A stretch of 12,237 nucleotides of DNA from Acidobacteriaceae bacterium (GCA_030040115.1 JASHUH010000374.1:1-12237); one strand, 5' to 3'; shown: positions 1-7,477, numbered from the stretch's first letter. Program-made: numbers and translations. Notes: generated from the sequence alone by a model not told the origin.

Positions 1-457
1 GTGGAGTACCTGCTCAACGTCCACAAGGAGCTTGTCGATGTACGAGCAGGTGACATACAACCGTCTCTGTTGAGCGCTGTTGAGCTCGCCTCGGTTCCGC
101 GTTTCTGTAGCCTCTGATCCAATTTCGGACATAGCTCCCCCCAAGTTTTCGCACTTCGAGAAGCCGTTTACCCTTGTTGTCGGCGGTTCCGCTGGACTCC
201 AACATCATCTGCAAATCGCAGACACCTACAATGCCGAGAGAACCCATAGGTTCATGACGGATCCAATCGTGTTCAGTTGTGTCCAGGGGATCGAACCGGG
301 AGACGACTCCGAAGCAGGATTCCCCGTCAGGAGTCATCATCTGTCCGGCCATATAAAGGGGGACAGCGGTTAAAGGTGAACTCCGCCACCTACCACATTA
401 TGGATTTCTCTCGATCTTCCTGTCAAGAGCGCACGCGACTCTGCCTGAGCCCAAGAA
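1..457. other. Left-edge region without a recognisable gene
   Basis: Short open frames exist on both strands. A frame open from position 1 ends at a stop at 115-117 and could be the tail of an upstream gene, but its 38 residues resemble no family I can name with confidence. A minus-strand frame (352 down to 14, 112 codons) has fairly natural codon choice but no Shine-Dalgarno sequence before its ATG and no motif I recognise. I treat the stretch as unassigned: either an orphan small gene on the minus strand or remnants of decayed genes. Confidence 0.4.
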
Positions 458-487
458 TTGACACGACAACAGACGAACGCGAATACT
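458..487 (+). promoter_or_regulatory. Sigma70-like promoter of the MutS-like gene pair
   Basis: A perfect -35 hexamer TTGACA (458-463) is followed after 18 bp by AATACT (482-487), which matches TATAAT at four of six positions. Transcription would begin near 494. That gives a leader of about 85 nt before the GTG start at 579, containing two hairpins. No other good promoter lies between here and the second MutS-like gene, which fits a two-gene transcript. Confidence 0.5.
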
Positions 488-523
488 GGTTGTTAATTGG
501 TGTTGGAGTCCGCTCTGAATCGC

Positions 524-573
524 CCTTCGCCCGAAGGACAAATGACTCCTGCGAGCCTAGAACTCGGAGGAGT
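524..573 (+). promoter_or_regulatory. Leader with two hairpins, the second covering the ribosome binding site
   Basis: Hairpin 1 pairs CCTTC (524-528) with GAAGG (533-537) across a 4-nt loop. Hairpin 2 pairs ACTCCTGCGAG (545-555) with CTCGGAGGAGT (563-573): 10 of 11 positions pair, with one G-G mismatch (551/567), and the loop is 7 nt. The right arm of hairpin 2 contains the entire strong Shine-Dalgarno GGAGGAG (566-572), which sits 6 nt before the GTG start at 579. When folded, hairpin 2 would hide the ribosome binding site, so translation of the first gene and of the coupled second gene could be controlled by melting this stem. The pairing is visible in the sequence; the regulatory role is inferred. 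Confidence 0.5.
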
Positions 574-578
574 TTCCC

Positions 579-2234
579 GTGCCCAGTCAATCAGCGGACA
601 ACTCAACTCGCGCTTCCGAACAGTGGAGCAAAGACAAATTGGATTCAGATCTTGGATTGAACCAAGATCCTGACGAGATCTTCCGCAGCATCCTGTTCGA
701 TGAATACGCGACGTGGACAGAAGGGGACGGCGCGGACGCGCCTGTATTCTTCGGCGATCTGAATCTCGACCAGATCGTCCATTCCCTCACCACCGGCCGC
801 GACGAATATAACCTGAGGCCGCTCTTTTACCTTCCACTGAAGCGCCCGGAGACTGTCCGTTATCGACAGGACGTTTTCCGTGATCTCGAGAATTCCGAGT
901 TGCTGCAATCTGTGCGATCGTTCGCCGCAGGCATGCGAACCATGCGCGCTCATCTCGCACTCTCGGAGAAGCGTTACTACAAACGTCAGAAGCAAGCCTG
1001 CTTCCTTGATGCAGTTGAGACCTATTGCAACGCAACCGCGGGACTCACCCAGGGTTTGATCGTCGCCCTTCCGAATTCGAGCGGCTTCCAGGGACTCCGT
1101 GATTTTCTGATTGGCTATTCCGGCTCAGAGGGTTTCACAACCCTGACGAGAGAGACCGAGACAGTCAGGCTGGGTCTGCAGAAAGTCAAATACTCCGTCC
1201 ATATCCAGTCGGCGCGGGTGACCGTCGATCGAAATGACGTAGACGGAGACTATAGCCAGGAAGTGCTCCAGACATTCGAGAAGTTCCGGCAAGCCGATCC
1301 CCGAAGCCATCGCTTCAAAGTTCCTGCGTCAATCGAGATGAATCACATCGAAGAGCACATCCTCGATCTGGTTGCAAAGCTTCACTCAGAGATCTTTGCT
1401 CACCTCGATGAGTATTGCCGCCGCTTTTGCGGTTACTGCGATGAAGTTATCGCCCGGTTCGATCGTGAGGTGCAGTTTTACCTTGCTTATCTCGAACAGA
1501 TGGAGCGGGTGAAAAAAGCCGGGCTCTCGTTCTGCTATCCGCAGGTGACATCCCAGTCCAAAGAGGTCCAGGCGCTTGCCACTTACGATCTCGCGCTTGC
1601 CAATCAAATGATCGGTGCGCGCACAGTTGTGGTCACGAACGATTTTTATTTGCAGGAGCCGGAACGCATCATCGTTGTTTCCGGACCGAATCAGGGCGGG
1701 AAGACTACCTTTGCTCGAACATTCGGACAGCTTCATTACCTGGGCGCTCTCGGCTGTCTCGTGCCAGGCGTCTCGGCGAAATTGTTCCTCTTTGAGAGCA
1801 TTTTCACGCATTTCGAGAAAGAGGAGGACCTCCAGAATCTGCGAGGAAAGCTCGAGGACGAACTCATCCGCATCAACGACATTCTCGAAAGGGCGACGGA
1901 GAACAGCATCCTCGTGATGAACGAGAGCTTCCTGTCCACAACGTTGAGCGATGCGCTCTTTCTCAGCCGCGAAGTGATGAAGCGGATCACGGGTCTGAAC
2001 ATGCTGTGTGTCACCGTCACTTTTCTTGACGAATTGGCAGCCTTCAATGAAACGACGGTGAGCATGATCAGCACGGTAAACCCCAAAGACCCGCAACAAC
2101 GGACGTTCAAGGTGATTCGAAAACCTGCCGACGGGCTCGCTTACGCGGCGGCCATCGCCGAGAAATATCACCTGACCTACGATGCGGTGAAAGCACGCGT
2201 CGGTGCGAAACATGGTGAAGGGAGCCAGTCATGA
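579..2234 (+). CDS. MutS-family ATPase lacking mismatch-recognition domain (first of tandem pair)
   Basis: A 551-residue protein related to the C-terminal half of MutS. The N-terminal part (about 1-340) is mostly helical, like the MutS core/lever, and includes a Y-R-Q-D-V-F-R-D segment that has a counterpart (Y-R-Q-E-V-L-A-D) in the next gene. The ATPase domain has a Walker A GPNQGGKT at 369-376, a THFEKEED motif followed by GKLEDEL, and a Walker B region ending NESF at 448-451. MutS normally has Asp-Glu there; here the Asp is Asn and the Glu is kept. The His of the MutS TATH motif, kept in the partner as VTH, is missing here (VTVTFLDEL). There is no domain I mismatch-reading motif, so a role in canonical mismatch repair is unlikely. 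GTG is chosen as the start because GGAGGAG lies 6 nt upstream. The stop overlaps the next start by 4 nt. The substrate is unknown, probably nucleic acid. MutS-superfamily assignment is firm; function is not. Confidence 0.9.
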   Translation: MPSQSADNSTRASEQWSKDKLDSDLGLNQDPDEIFRSILFDEYATWTEGDGADAPVFFGDLNLDQIVHSLTTGRDEYNLRPLFYLPLKRPETVRYRQDVFRDLENSELLQSVRSFAAGMRTMRAHLALSEKRYYKRQKQACFLDAVETYCNATAGLTQGLIVALPNSSGFQGLRDFLIGYSGSEGFTTLTRETETVRLGLQKVKYSVHIQSARVTVDRNDVDGDYSQEVLQTFEKFRQADPRSHRFKVPASIEMNHIEEHILDLVAKLHSEIFAHLDEYCRRFCGYCDEVIARFDREVQFYLAYLEQMERVKKAGLSFCYPQVTSQSKEVQALATYDLALANQMIGARTVVVTNDFYLQEPERIIVVSGPNQGGKTTFARTFGQLHYLGALGCLVPGVSAKLFLFESIFTHFEKEEDLQNLRGKLEDELIRINDILERATENSILVMNESFLSTTLSDALFLSREVMKRITGLNMLCVTVTFLDELAAFNETTVSMISTVNPKDPQQRTFKVIRKPADGLAYAAAIAEKYHLTYDAVKARVGAKHGEGSQS

Positions 2235-3781
2235 AGGTCTTTCTCATGTTCCGCGACCATGATTTCAGTCTGGAAGGAACCGCGCCGGCGAATGCGGAGG
2301 AACTCATCCAGGACCTTGAGTTGAACACGCTCTTTCATGCCACGGCTGGGGACGATAAGTTCTTGCTCGAGGTCGCAAAGAGCGGCGTGCTCGCAACCCT
2401 CAAAGATCGGGAATCGATCCACTACCGGCAGGAGGTTCTCGCGGATTGCCTGAAGTTTCCTGAAATTGCAAGAGAGATTTACGCTATTTCTGTAGAGGCA
2501 ATCGAGCGCGAAAATCACATCTGGGGTTATTTCCTGATGACCTCGCCCGATTCTCTGCTGCGCCGATCCATTGAAGCCCTTGGGTTGTTCCTCGCCTCGT
2601 TCGAGCGGCTGAGAAAGCTCTGCGACGAGCACGGTTCGAAGTTTCACTCCGAAGGATTCGGATGGTTCTTCGCCATGATCACCCAGGAACTCGACGACGC
2701 TTATCTGCAGGTGGTGAAGGACCATCTTCAGCGGCTTCAATTTCCGAACGGCATTTTGATGACCGCCAATCTCGGTCCCGACTTTCGTGGCTCCGATTAC
2801 ATTCTTCATGGATTAGAGGTAAAGAAACTGCGCTGGTTTGAGCAGGTCCAGGAATGGGTCGGACAGATCGGCCACAGGAATGGCGCCGGGCTTTCTTTTG
2901 AGGTTGACCCGCGCGATGAGGCTGGCTTCCGGGCGTTGGAAGCGCTGAGGACGGAGGGAATTATCCATGTGGCAACCGCCTTGGGCCAATCAAGCGATCA
3001 CATCCTGAGTTTCTTCAAAGCGCTGCGGCTCGAACTCGGTTTCTATATCGCTTGTCTTAACCTCAAGGAGAAGCTTGCAGCTAGGGACGAACCGATCTGC
3101 CGGCCGAATCCTCTGCCAGCAGAAGGCGAGGCGCTTCGATGCCAGGGACTTTACGACGTCTGCCTGAGCTTGAATACAGCTGATCGGGTCGTTGGGAACG
3201 AAGTCGCCGGTGAAAACAAGGACCTGGTGGTGATCACGGGCGCCAACCGGGGCGGCAAGTCAACATTGCTGCGAAGCCTGGGCCTCGCTCAACTGATGAT
3301 GCAGTGCGGCATGTTCGTGCCGGCCGAGGCATTTCAAGCGAACGTCTGCCAAGGGGTCTTTACGCATTTCAAGCGCGAAGAAGATGCCGGCATGAGGAGC
3401 GGCAAACTTGACGAGGAACTCAGCCGCATGAGCACCATCATTGAGCGGATCACGCCCGGCTGTGTGCTTCTCCTGAACGAGTCGTTCGCTTCCACCAATG
3501 AACGCGAGGGTTCGGAGATCGCCAGACAGATCGTTCGTGCGCTCCTTGAAATGAACATCAAAGTGTTTTACGTAACGCACATGTTCGATCTGGCCCAGGG
3601 GTTCTTTCGCGATCGCATGGACTCATTTCTCTTTCTCCGGGCCGAGAGGCTCGACGACGGCACGCGCACCTTCCGCCTCCTGGAAGGCGAGCCGCTGCCC
3701 ACGAGCTTCGGCAAGGATTTGTACACGCGGATTTTCGAGGCGCAGGGGAGTGTTGCTGCGGGAGCCGTTCGTTCGACCTGA
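2231..3781 (+). CDS. MutS-family ATPase lacking mismatch-recognition domain (second of tandem pair)
   Basis: A 516-residue paralogue of the preceding protein, again the MutS core/lever plus ATPase domain without the mismatch-binding domain. Walker A GANRGGKS is at 337-344, followed by THFKREED and GKLDEELSRM. Walker B ends NESF (416-419), with the same Asp-to-Asn change as its neighbour. Unlike the neighbour it keeps the His in VTHMFDLA, corresponding to the TATH motif of MutS. Its ATG overlaps the upstream stop as ATGA (2231-2234), with GAAGGGAG just upstream, so the two are translationally coupled. MutS proteins work as dimers with composite ATP sites. Two unequal paralogues made from one transcript therefore suggest a heterodimer; this is inference. 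From memory, similar tandem pairs beginning MKV-LM-RD occur in actinobacteria and other phyla annotated only as MutS-related. Biological role unknown. Confidence 0.9.
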   Translation: MKVFLMFRDHDFSLEGTAPANAEELIQDLELNTLFHATAGDDKFLLEVAKSGVLATLKDRESIHYRQEVLADCLKFPEIAREIYAISVEAIERENHIWGYFLMTSPDSLLRRSIEALGLFLASFERLRKLCDEHGSKFHSEGFGWFFAMITQELDDAYLQVVKDHLQRLQFPNGILMTANLGPDFRGSDYILHGLEVKKLRWFEQVQEWVGQIGHRNGAGLSFEVDPRDEAGFRALEALRTEGIIHVATALGQSSDHILSFFKALRLELGFYIACLNLKEKLAARDEPICRPNPLPAEGEALRCQGLYDVCLSLNTADRVVGNEVAGENKDLVVITGANRGGKSTLLRSLGLAQLMMQCGMFVPAEAFQANVCQGVFTHFKREEDAGMRSGKLDEELSRMSTIIERITPGCVLLLNESFASTNEREGSEIARQIVRALLEMNIKVFYVTHMFDLAQGFFRDRMDSFLFLRAERLDDGTRTFRLLEGEPLPTSFGKDLYTRIFEAQGSVAAGAVRST

Positions 3782-3823
3782 TGGACTTGATGGATTCCAT
3801 CGAAGCAGTCTTGCATGATGATC

Positions 3824-3856
3824 TTTCCGATTAGTTTCCGACAAGCTTCCGATTGT
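3824..3856. repeat. Three tandem 11-bp repeats, consensus TTTCCGAttag
   Basis: Units TTTCCGATTAG (3824-3834), TTTCCGACAAG (3835-3845) and CTTCCGATTGT (3846-3856) follow each other without gaps. The TTCCGA core is invariant, at one helical turn per unit. Two more TTTCCGA copies lie at 3946-3952 and 3961-3967, just inside the next gene. The position between the MutS-like pair and the KAP gene, about 65-95 bp before the likely start, is where an operator would be. A chance tandem repeat cannot be excluded. Confidence 0.5.
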
Positions 3857-3920
3857 TCGGTCCGCGCGGCATAGCAAATTGGTCGCTAGTGTTAGAAAAC
3901 GATCAGACAGGCGAATGGTG

Positions 3921-5237
3921 ATGTCCTCCGGTCAAAGCATATTTGTTTCCGACGCACCGATTTCCGATCCGGCACACGACCGGTTCAATCGGCTTTGGTT
4001 CGCGAAGAGAGTTGCGCAAACGATTTCAGCGAGACGGGATCCTAGCAGCCTGGTCGTTGCTATCTACGGAGCTTGGGGCGACGGCAAGACGACGGTATTG
4101 AATTTCATTGGGAAGGAGCTCAAGAGCCTTCCCGATATTGTTGCCCTCTCCTTCAATCCGTGGAGGTTCGCCTCGGAGCGATCCCTGTTGCACAATTTTT
4201 TTACTTCCTTCGCAAAATCGCTGGAATCGGCACTTACAACACGCGCTGAGGAGGCGGCAAAGAGGGTGATGCGGTATGGCGAGCTTGTCCAGCTCTTCTG
4301 CTCAGGAGCGGGCGACGCTCCGAACACGGAGGACGAAGGGCTCGCCGCCACCGATATTGAAGAGCAAAAGCGAGGGATTGCCGGGATCCTGGCTCAGAAT
4401 CGAAAGAAGGTCGTCATTCTCATCGACGATATTGACCGGCTCGATGAGAGCGCAATGCAGGCGGTTTTCAGACTGACGAAGTTGACAGCAGACATCGAGA
4501 ATACCGTCTACGTGCTGGCGTTCGACGCGGAGATGGTGGCGAGCGTCATTGGCGAGCGCTTCACTGCCTCCATCGGCAAAAGATCTCAGGCGGGAAGGGA
4601 CTTTCTGGAGAAGATCGTTCAGGTACCGCTGGATTTGCCTGCGGTCTCCACCGCCGCTCTTCGAAGATTCGTCTTTGAGTCGGTTACGGAAGCATTGAAT
4701 GTCGCCAAAGTGGAGATTACCGATACGGACGAGTCACAGTTCCACCGGCTCTTTCATGAGGGACTGGAAATCCGTCTAAAGACGCCGCGAATGGCGAAGC
4801 GCTTTGGGAACGCGCTCTCGTTTACGCTCGCCATCAACAAGGGTGAAGTGAATGAAGTTGAAATGATGCTGGTCGAGGGAATCCGGATTTTCTATCCCAA
4901 TGCATACGTGGCGATCAAGAGAAGCAGGGACATTCTTGCGACCTCGGGTGTTATGAATGGCGTCGACCTCGATCGGGACGATCGAGTCAGGCGGTTTTTC
5001 TCTGCTGCGCTGAAAGGCCTTACGACGGCCGAAGCGAACGCGCTGCACAAACTACTGGCGGTACTCTTTCCGCGCATTGTAGGGCGCGCCAGATTCGAAC
5101 CCAATGAAGAGGCGGAATGGGCAAAGGCCCGGAGAGTCACATCGGCAGAGTATTTCGATCGATACTTCAGCTATGCCCTTCCGTCGAAAGATCAACCCGG
5201 GAATCCGGCAGTCCACAGACCGCTGTCGCTCCAATGA
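3921..5237 (+). CDS. KAP-family P-loop NTPase, soluble, probably C-terminally shortened
   Basis: A protein of about 438 residues with the KAP fold signature: Walker A GAWGDGKT at 50-57 and Walker B VVILIDDIDRLD with the tandem Asp at 169-170, followed by a conserved R-L-T-K segment and a strand ending VLAFD. KAP NTPases often carry transmembrane helices between Walker A and B. The roughly 110-residue insert here has no hydrophobic stretch long enough, so this member looks cytosolic. Related proteins, as I recall them, run to about 600 residues or more past a YFDRYFSY-like motif. Here the frame ends about 16 residues after that motif with an unrelated-looking tail, so the C-terminus may be lost. 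The frame opens at a TTG at 3879; ATGs at 3915 and 3921 are likelier starts, and 3921 has a weak AGGCGA at usable spacing. Relatives include PifA and other phage-exclusion proteins, so a defence or stress role is possible but not shown. Confidence 0.85.
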   Translation: MSSGQSIFVSDAPISDPAHDRFNRLWFAKRVAQTISARRDPSSLVVAIYGAWGDGKTTVLNFIGKELKSLPDIVALSFNPWRFASERSLLHNFFTSFAKSLESALTTRAEEAAKRVMRYGELVQLFCSGAGDAPNTEDEGLAATDIEEQKRGIAGILAQNRKKVVILIDDIDRLDESAMQAVFRLTKLTADIENTVYVLAFDAEMVASVIGERFTASIGKRSQAGRDFLEKIVQVPLDLPAVSTAALRRFVFESVTEALNVAKVEITDTDESQFHRLFHEGLEIRLKTPRMAKRFGNALSFTLAINKGEVNEVEMMLVEGIRIFYPNAYVAIKRSRDILATSGVMNGVDLDRDDRVRRFFSAALKGLTTAEANALHKLLAVLFPRIVGRARFEPNEEAEWAKARRVTSAEYFDRYFSYALPSKDQPGNPAVHRPLSLQ

Positions 5238-5647
5238 GAATAGCGCTAGCCCTCAGGCGAGCGCCGGGACCTTTAACTGCGCTGTGAGACGCCGCCACAA
5301 GAGACATCGGTGAAACGCCGAAGTCCGGGTTTAGCCCATGTTGCCGTAAGAAAAGCTGCTTTCAAAGCCCTGCGACGGCGATCACAGCACGTGCGGTGCG
5401 TCGCTCCTTAAACTCACAGTGAGCTGTTCGGTCGTCTTGTGGCAGGGCGATGCGATAGCAGCGTCACGGGTCAGCAGTGATATGGCAGGCCGAGTTTGGC
5501 AGCCTCCATATCGATAGCCTCTGACGGCCATGGAGTTGGCCCTGAAGGTGCCAAGCCGCCCCGGATTACCTCGCACAGAGACTTCCGGCGCCGGGGATCG
5601 CCCGCAAGGTGGTCTTCGGCCAACTGAACAAAGGAGCGGAACTCCAG
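5238..5647. other. 410-bp gap between KAP gene and NifU-like gene
   Basis: No reading frame here looks like a gene. Small dyads are visible: CTCAC-A-GTGAG at 5413-5423, GCACGTGC at 5387-5394, and GCGCT/AGCGC around 5243-5264. None is followed by a T run, so none is called a terminator. The left part may be the decayed 3' end of the KAP gene and the right part the upstream region of the NifU-like gene. No convincing promoter was found. Confidence 0.4.
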
Positions 5648-6337
5648 ATGCTAACGCATGAAGTGGAAGAAATGTGTGTCGTCGCCAAAGGGCCGAATCA
5701 CGGCCCGGCGCCGATTCCACAAGAAGGACGTTGGACCAAGGCGAAGGAAGTATCCGATATTTCCGGCCTGACCCATGGCGTGGGGTGGTGTGCGCCTCAG
5801 CAAGGCGCGTGCAAGCTCACCTTGAATGTCAAAAGCGGCGTCATCCAGGAAGCGCTGATCGAAACCATCGGCTGCACAGGAATGACCCACTCGGCCGCGA
5901 TGGCTGCCGAGATCCTCCCCGGCAAGACCATCCTCGAGGCTCTCAATACCGACCTGGTCTGCGACGCGATCAACGTCGCGATTCGCGAGCTGTTCCTGCA
6001 AATCGTCTACGGCCGCAGCCAGACTGCATTCTCGGAAGGCGGTCTCCCGATCGGCGCAGGGCTCGAGGATCTTGGCAGGGGCTTGCGCAGTGTGACCGGA
6101 ACATTTTACAGCACCGCCGAAAAGGGCCTGCGGTATTTGGAGTTGGCCGAGGGCTACGTGACCGAACTGGCGCTCGATAAGGATGATGAGATCATCGGGT
6201 ACAAGTTCGTGAAGCTCGGTCCCATGATGGACGCAATCTCGAAGGGCGTCGATCCGGCAACCGCGCTGGCCAAAGCGACCGGCACCTACGGCCGCTATGA
6301 CGAGGCCGTGAAAACCATCAACCCCCGCAAGGAATAA
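5648..6337 (+). CDS. NifU-like iron-sulfur cluster scaffold protein (partner of GGGtGRT family)
   Basis: A 229-residue protein of the NifU_N/IscU-like scaffold superfamily, in the long subgroup always remembered beside a GGGtGRT-family gene. Likely cluster-ligand cysteines are C48 and C55 in GWCAPQQGAC, C76 in ETIGCTGMTHS and C105 in TDLVCDAI; C10 is near the N-terminus. The rest (QTAFSEGGLPIGAGLEDLG, ATGTYGRYDEAV, ending PRKE) matches the subgroup to its natural end, so the gene looks intact. The frame is open from an ATG at 5609, but family members begin at the equivalent of MLTHEVEEMC. I therefore start at 5648, with AAAGGAG (5630-5636) 11 nt upstream. IscU-type scaffolds assemble Fe-S clusters in the cytosol before transfer to apoproteins. 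The exact job of this subgroup is unknown to me. Its operon partner downstream is disrupted by an IS110 element. Confidence 0.88.
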   Translation: MLTHEVEEMCVVAKGPNHGPAPIPQEGRWTKAKEVSDISGLTHGVGWCAPQQGACKLTLNVKSGVIQEALIETIGCTGMTHSAAMAAEILPGKTILEALNTDLVCDAINVAIRELFLQIVYGRSQTAFSEGGLPIGAGLEDLGRGLRSVTGTFYSTAEKGLRYLELAEGYVTELALDKDDEIIGYKFVKLGPMMDAISKGVDPATALAKATGTYGRYDEAVKTINPRKE

Positions 6338-6349
6338 GGAGATGGCATG

Positions 6350-7289
6350 AATAGGAGATTGAGCTTCTGAGGCGATACGCTCCACGGCAGGAGCTGTGGA
6401 GCAGGCAGGTTGCGGGCTGGATCGATTTGGTGAGGCCATTGGACCTCGATAAGGAGATTAGTCAGACCTGCAACCGAAGCGTCACCGTAAGGCCGCGAGG
6501 ACCTTGAATGGGAGTTTGGTGATCGCCGCAGAGCACGTCTACTCCACAGCGCGAGGAGAGACGCGATGAAGCGATACCTGGGAGTGGACCTGCACCGGAC
6601 GCAGTTCACGGTGTGCACACGGCTGGAGAACGGCAGGACTTATCTGCGGCAGTGGCCGGTGCAGGAGTTGAAGCTGTTTGCCGCGCAGTTGCGAAAGGAA
6701 GATGAGGTCGCTGTGGAATCCACCGGGAACACGCGCCTGTTCTACGACGCGGTGGTGGAGCATGTGGAGCGAATCGCAGCGGTCAACCCGAGTCAGTTCA
6801 AGGTCATCAGCCAGTCGGTGAAGAAGACCGACAAGAACGATGCCGAGCTGTTGGCCCTGTATCTGGCGAAGGGGCTGTTGCCGGAGGTGCGGATGAAGGA
6901 GCGAAAACAACGAGAGGTGAGCCATCTGGCGCAGTCGCGCGATCTCTTGGTCAAACAGCGCTCGGCCTTGAAGGTCAAGGTCAACAACCTGCTTTCCGCC
7001 GAAGGGATCAACTTGAAGCGCGAAGCTCTATCCAGCAAGAAGGCCCTGGACCGCGTGCTGTCCCTGCCCTTATCACCGTTGATGCTGGCCGAAGCCCGCG
7101 TGCTGGTGGGTCAGATCCGCAGCCTGACCGAGAGCATCGACGAACTGGAGAAGATGATCGAAGAGGAAGGGCCCAAGCTGGCTGGACACCGAAATCTAAT
7201 GAGCATCAAGGGCATCGGTCCGGTCAGCGCTGCGGTGCTGCTCAGTGTCATCGGCGATATCCGCGACTTCGCCGAACCTGGTCGGCTCG
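6350..7289 (+). mobile_element. IS110-family insertion sequence, right end deleted
   Basis: The element begins about 12 nt after the NifU-like stop, just after an ATG at 6347 (GGAG at 6338-6341 gives good spacing), which was probably the start of the GGGtGRT gene. It comprises a noncoding left end of about 215 bp, as usual for IS110-group elements, and a transposase frame from 6566. The right part is missing: the transposase sequence passes directly into GGGtGRT coding sequence somewhere in 7278-7289, where the two may have shared a few bases. IS110 elements lack terminal inverted repeats and usually make no target duplication, so the left boundary is approximate by several bases. About 60 host codons and roughly 100 or more transposase codons are absent, so a deletion followed insertion, unless the join is an assembly artefact. 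Confidence 0.8.
6379..6526 (+). ncRNA. Predicted IS110 bridge RNA in the element's left end
   Basis: Folding by eye gives three consecutive structures. SL1: GCTCCAC (6379-6385) with GTGGAGC (6396-6402), loop 10 nt. SL2: GGTTGCGGG (6408-6416) with CCTGCAACC (6467-6475), 9 pairs including one G-U, an internal loop (6417-6431 and 6448-6466), and an apical hairpin GAGGCC (6432-6437) with GGaCCTC (6441-6447). SL3: GCGTCACC (6479-6486) with GGTGAtCGC (6518-6526), an internal loop (6487-6488 and 6506-6517), and an apical hairpin AAGGCC (6489-6494) with GGaCCTT (6499-6505). The two apical hairpins share sequence and the same bulged A. A 5' hairpin plus two loop-bearing stems is the published plan of IS110 bridge RNAs, whose loops bind target and donor DNA. 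The exact RNA ends are unknown and no promoter was identified. Confidence 0.65.
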
Positions 7290-7477
7290 GCAGTCGCCAT
7301 CAAGAAGGGACAAACCAAGGCCGCGGAGATTGCCGAGACACTCGGCACCGGCTTGCAAGCATTCTGCATTCCGGGCTCCATCGCCGACGATCGCAAGGTT
7401 GGCCTCGGCCACGGCAACCTGGCGGCGATGCTGCTGCGCGAGGAAACCGAGTGCTTTGCCTTATGCGCGGGGCATGA
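6566..7477 (+). pseudogene. IS110-family transposase, C-terminal domain lost
   Basis: The ATG at 6566 is preceded by GAGGAG (6553-6558) at 7 nt. The first ~240 residues are typical IS110: a RuvC-like DEDD domain with D8 (GVDLH), E51 (VAVESTGN), and D89 and D92 (KTDKNDAELLA), then a charged helical stretch (about 110-205), then the opening of the Transposase_20 domain (SIKGIGPVSAAVLLSVIGDIRDFAEPG-type, to about residue 240). The family continues about 100 more residues containing the catalytic serine; here the frame instead reads out of phase through GGGtGRT coding sequence to a stop at 7475-7477, giving 303 residues. The product should fold a DEDD domain but cannot recombine DNA. Family and truncation are clear; the exact junction (7278-7289) is not. 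Confidence 0.88.

Noticed and set aside
14..352. Minus-strand 112-codon frame with natural-looking codons
   Set aside because: No Shine-Dalgarno before the ATG and no recognisable motif; kept only as a remark on the left-edge region.
542..552. ATGACTCCTGC also found at 8402-8412, both in hairpins
   Set aside because: An 11-mer repeat is expected by chance in 12 kb and the surrounding sequence differs.
1386..2213. Long minus-strand frame opposite the first MutS-like gene
   Set aside because: Antisense shadow of a gene with clear ATPase motifs; its translation is rich in His/Arg with no family pattern.
3789..3801. GATGG/CCATC hairpin after the second MutS-like gene as a terminator
   Set aside because: Five-pair stem with a 3-nt loop and no following T run.
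5651..6439. Long minus-strand frame opposite the NifU-like gene
   Set aside because: Mirror of a conserved coding sequence; no ribosome binding site or motif of its own.
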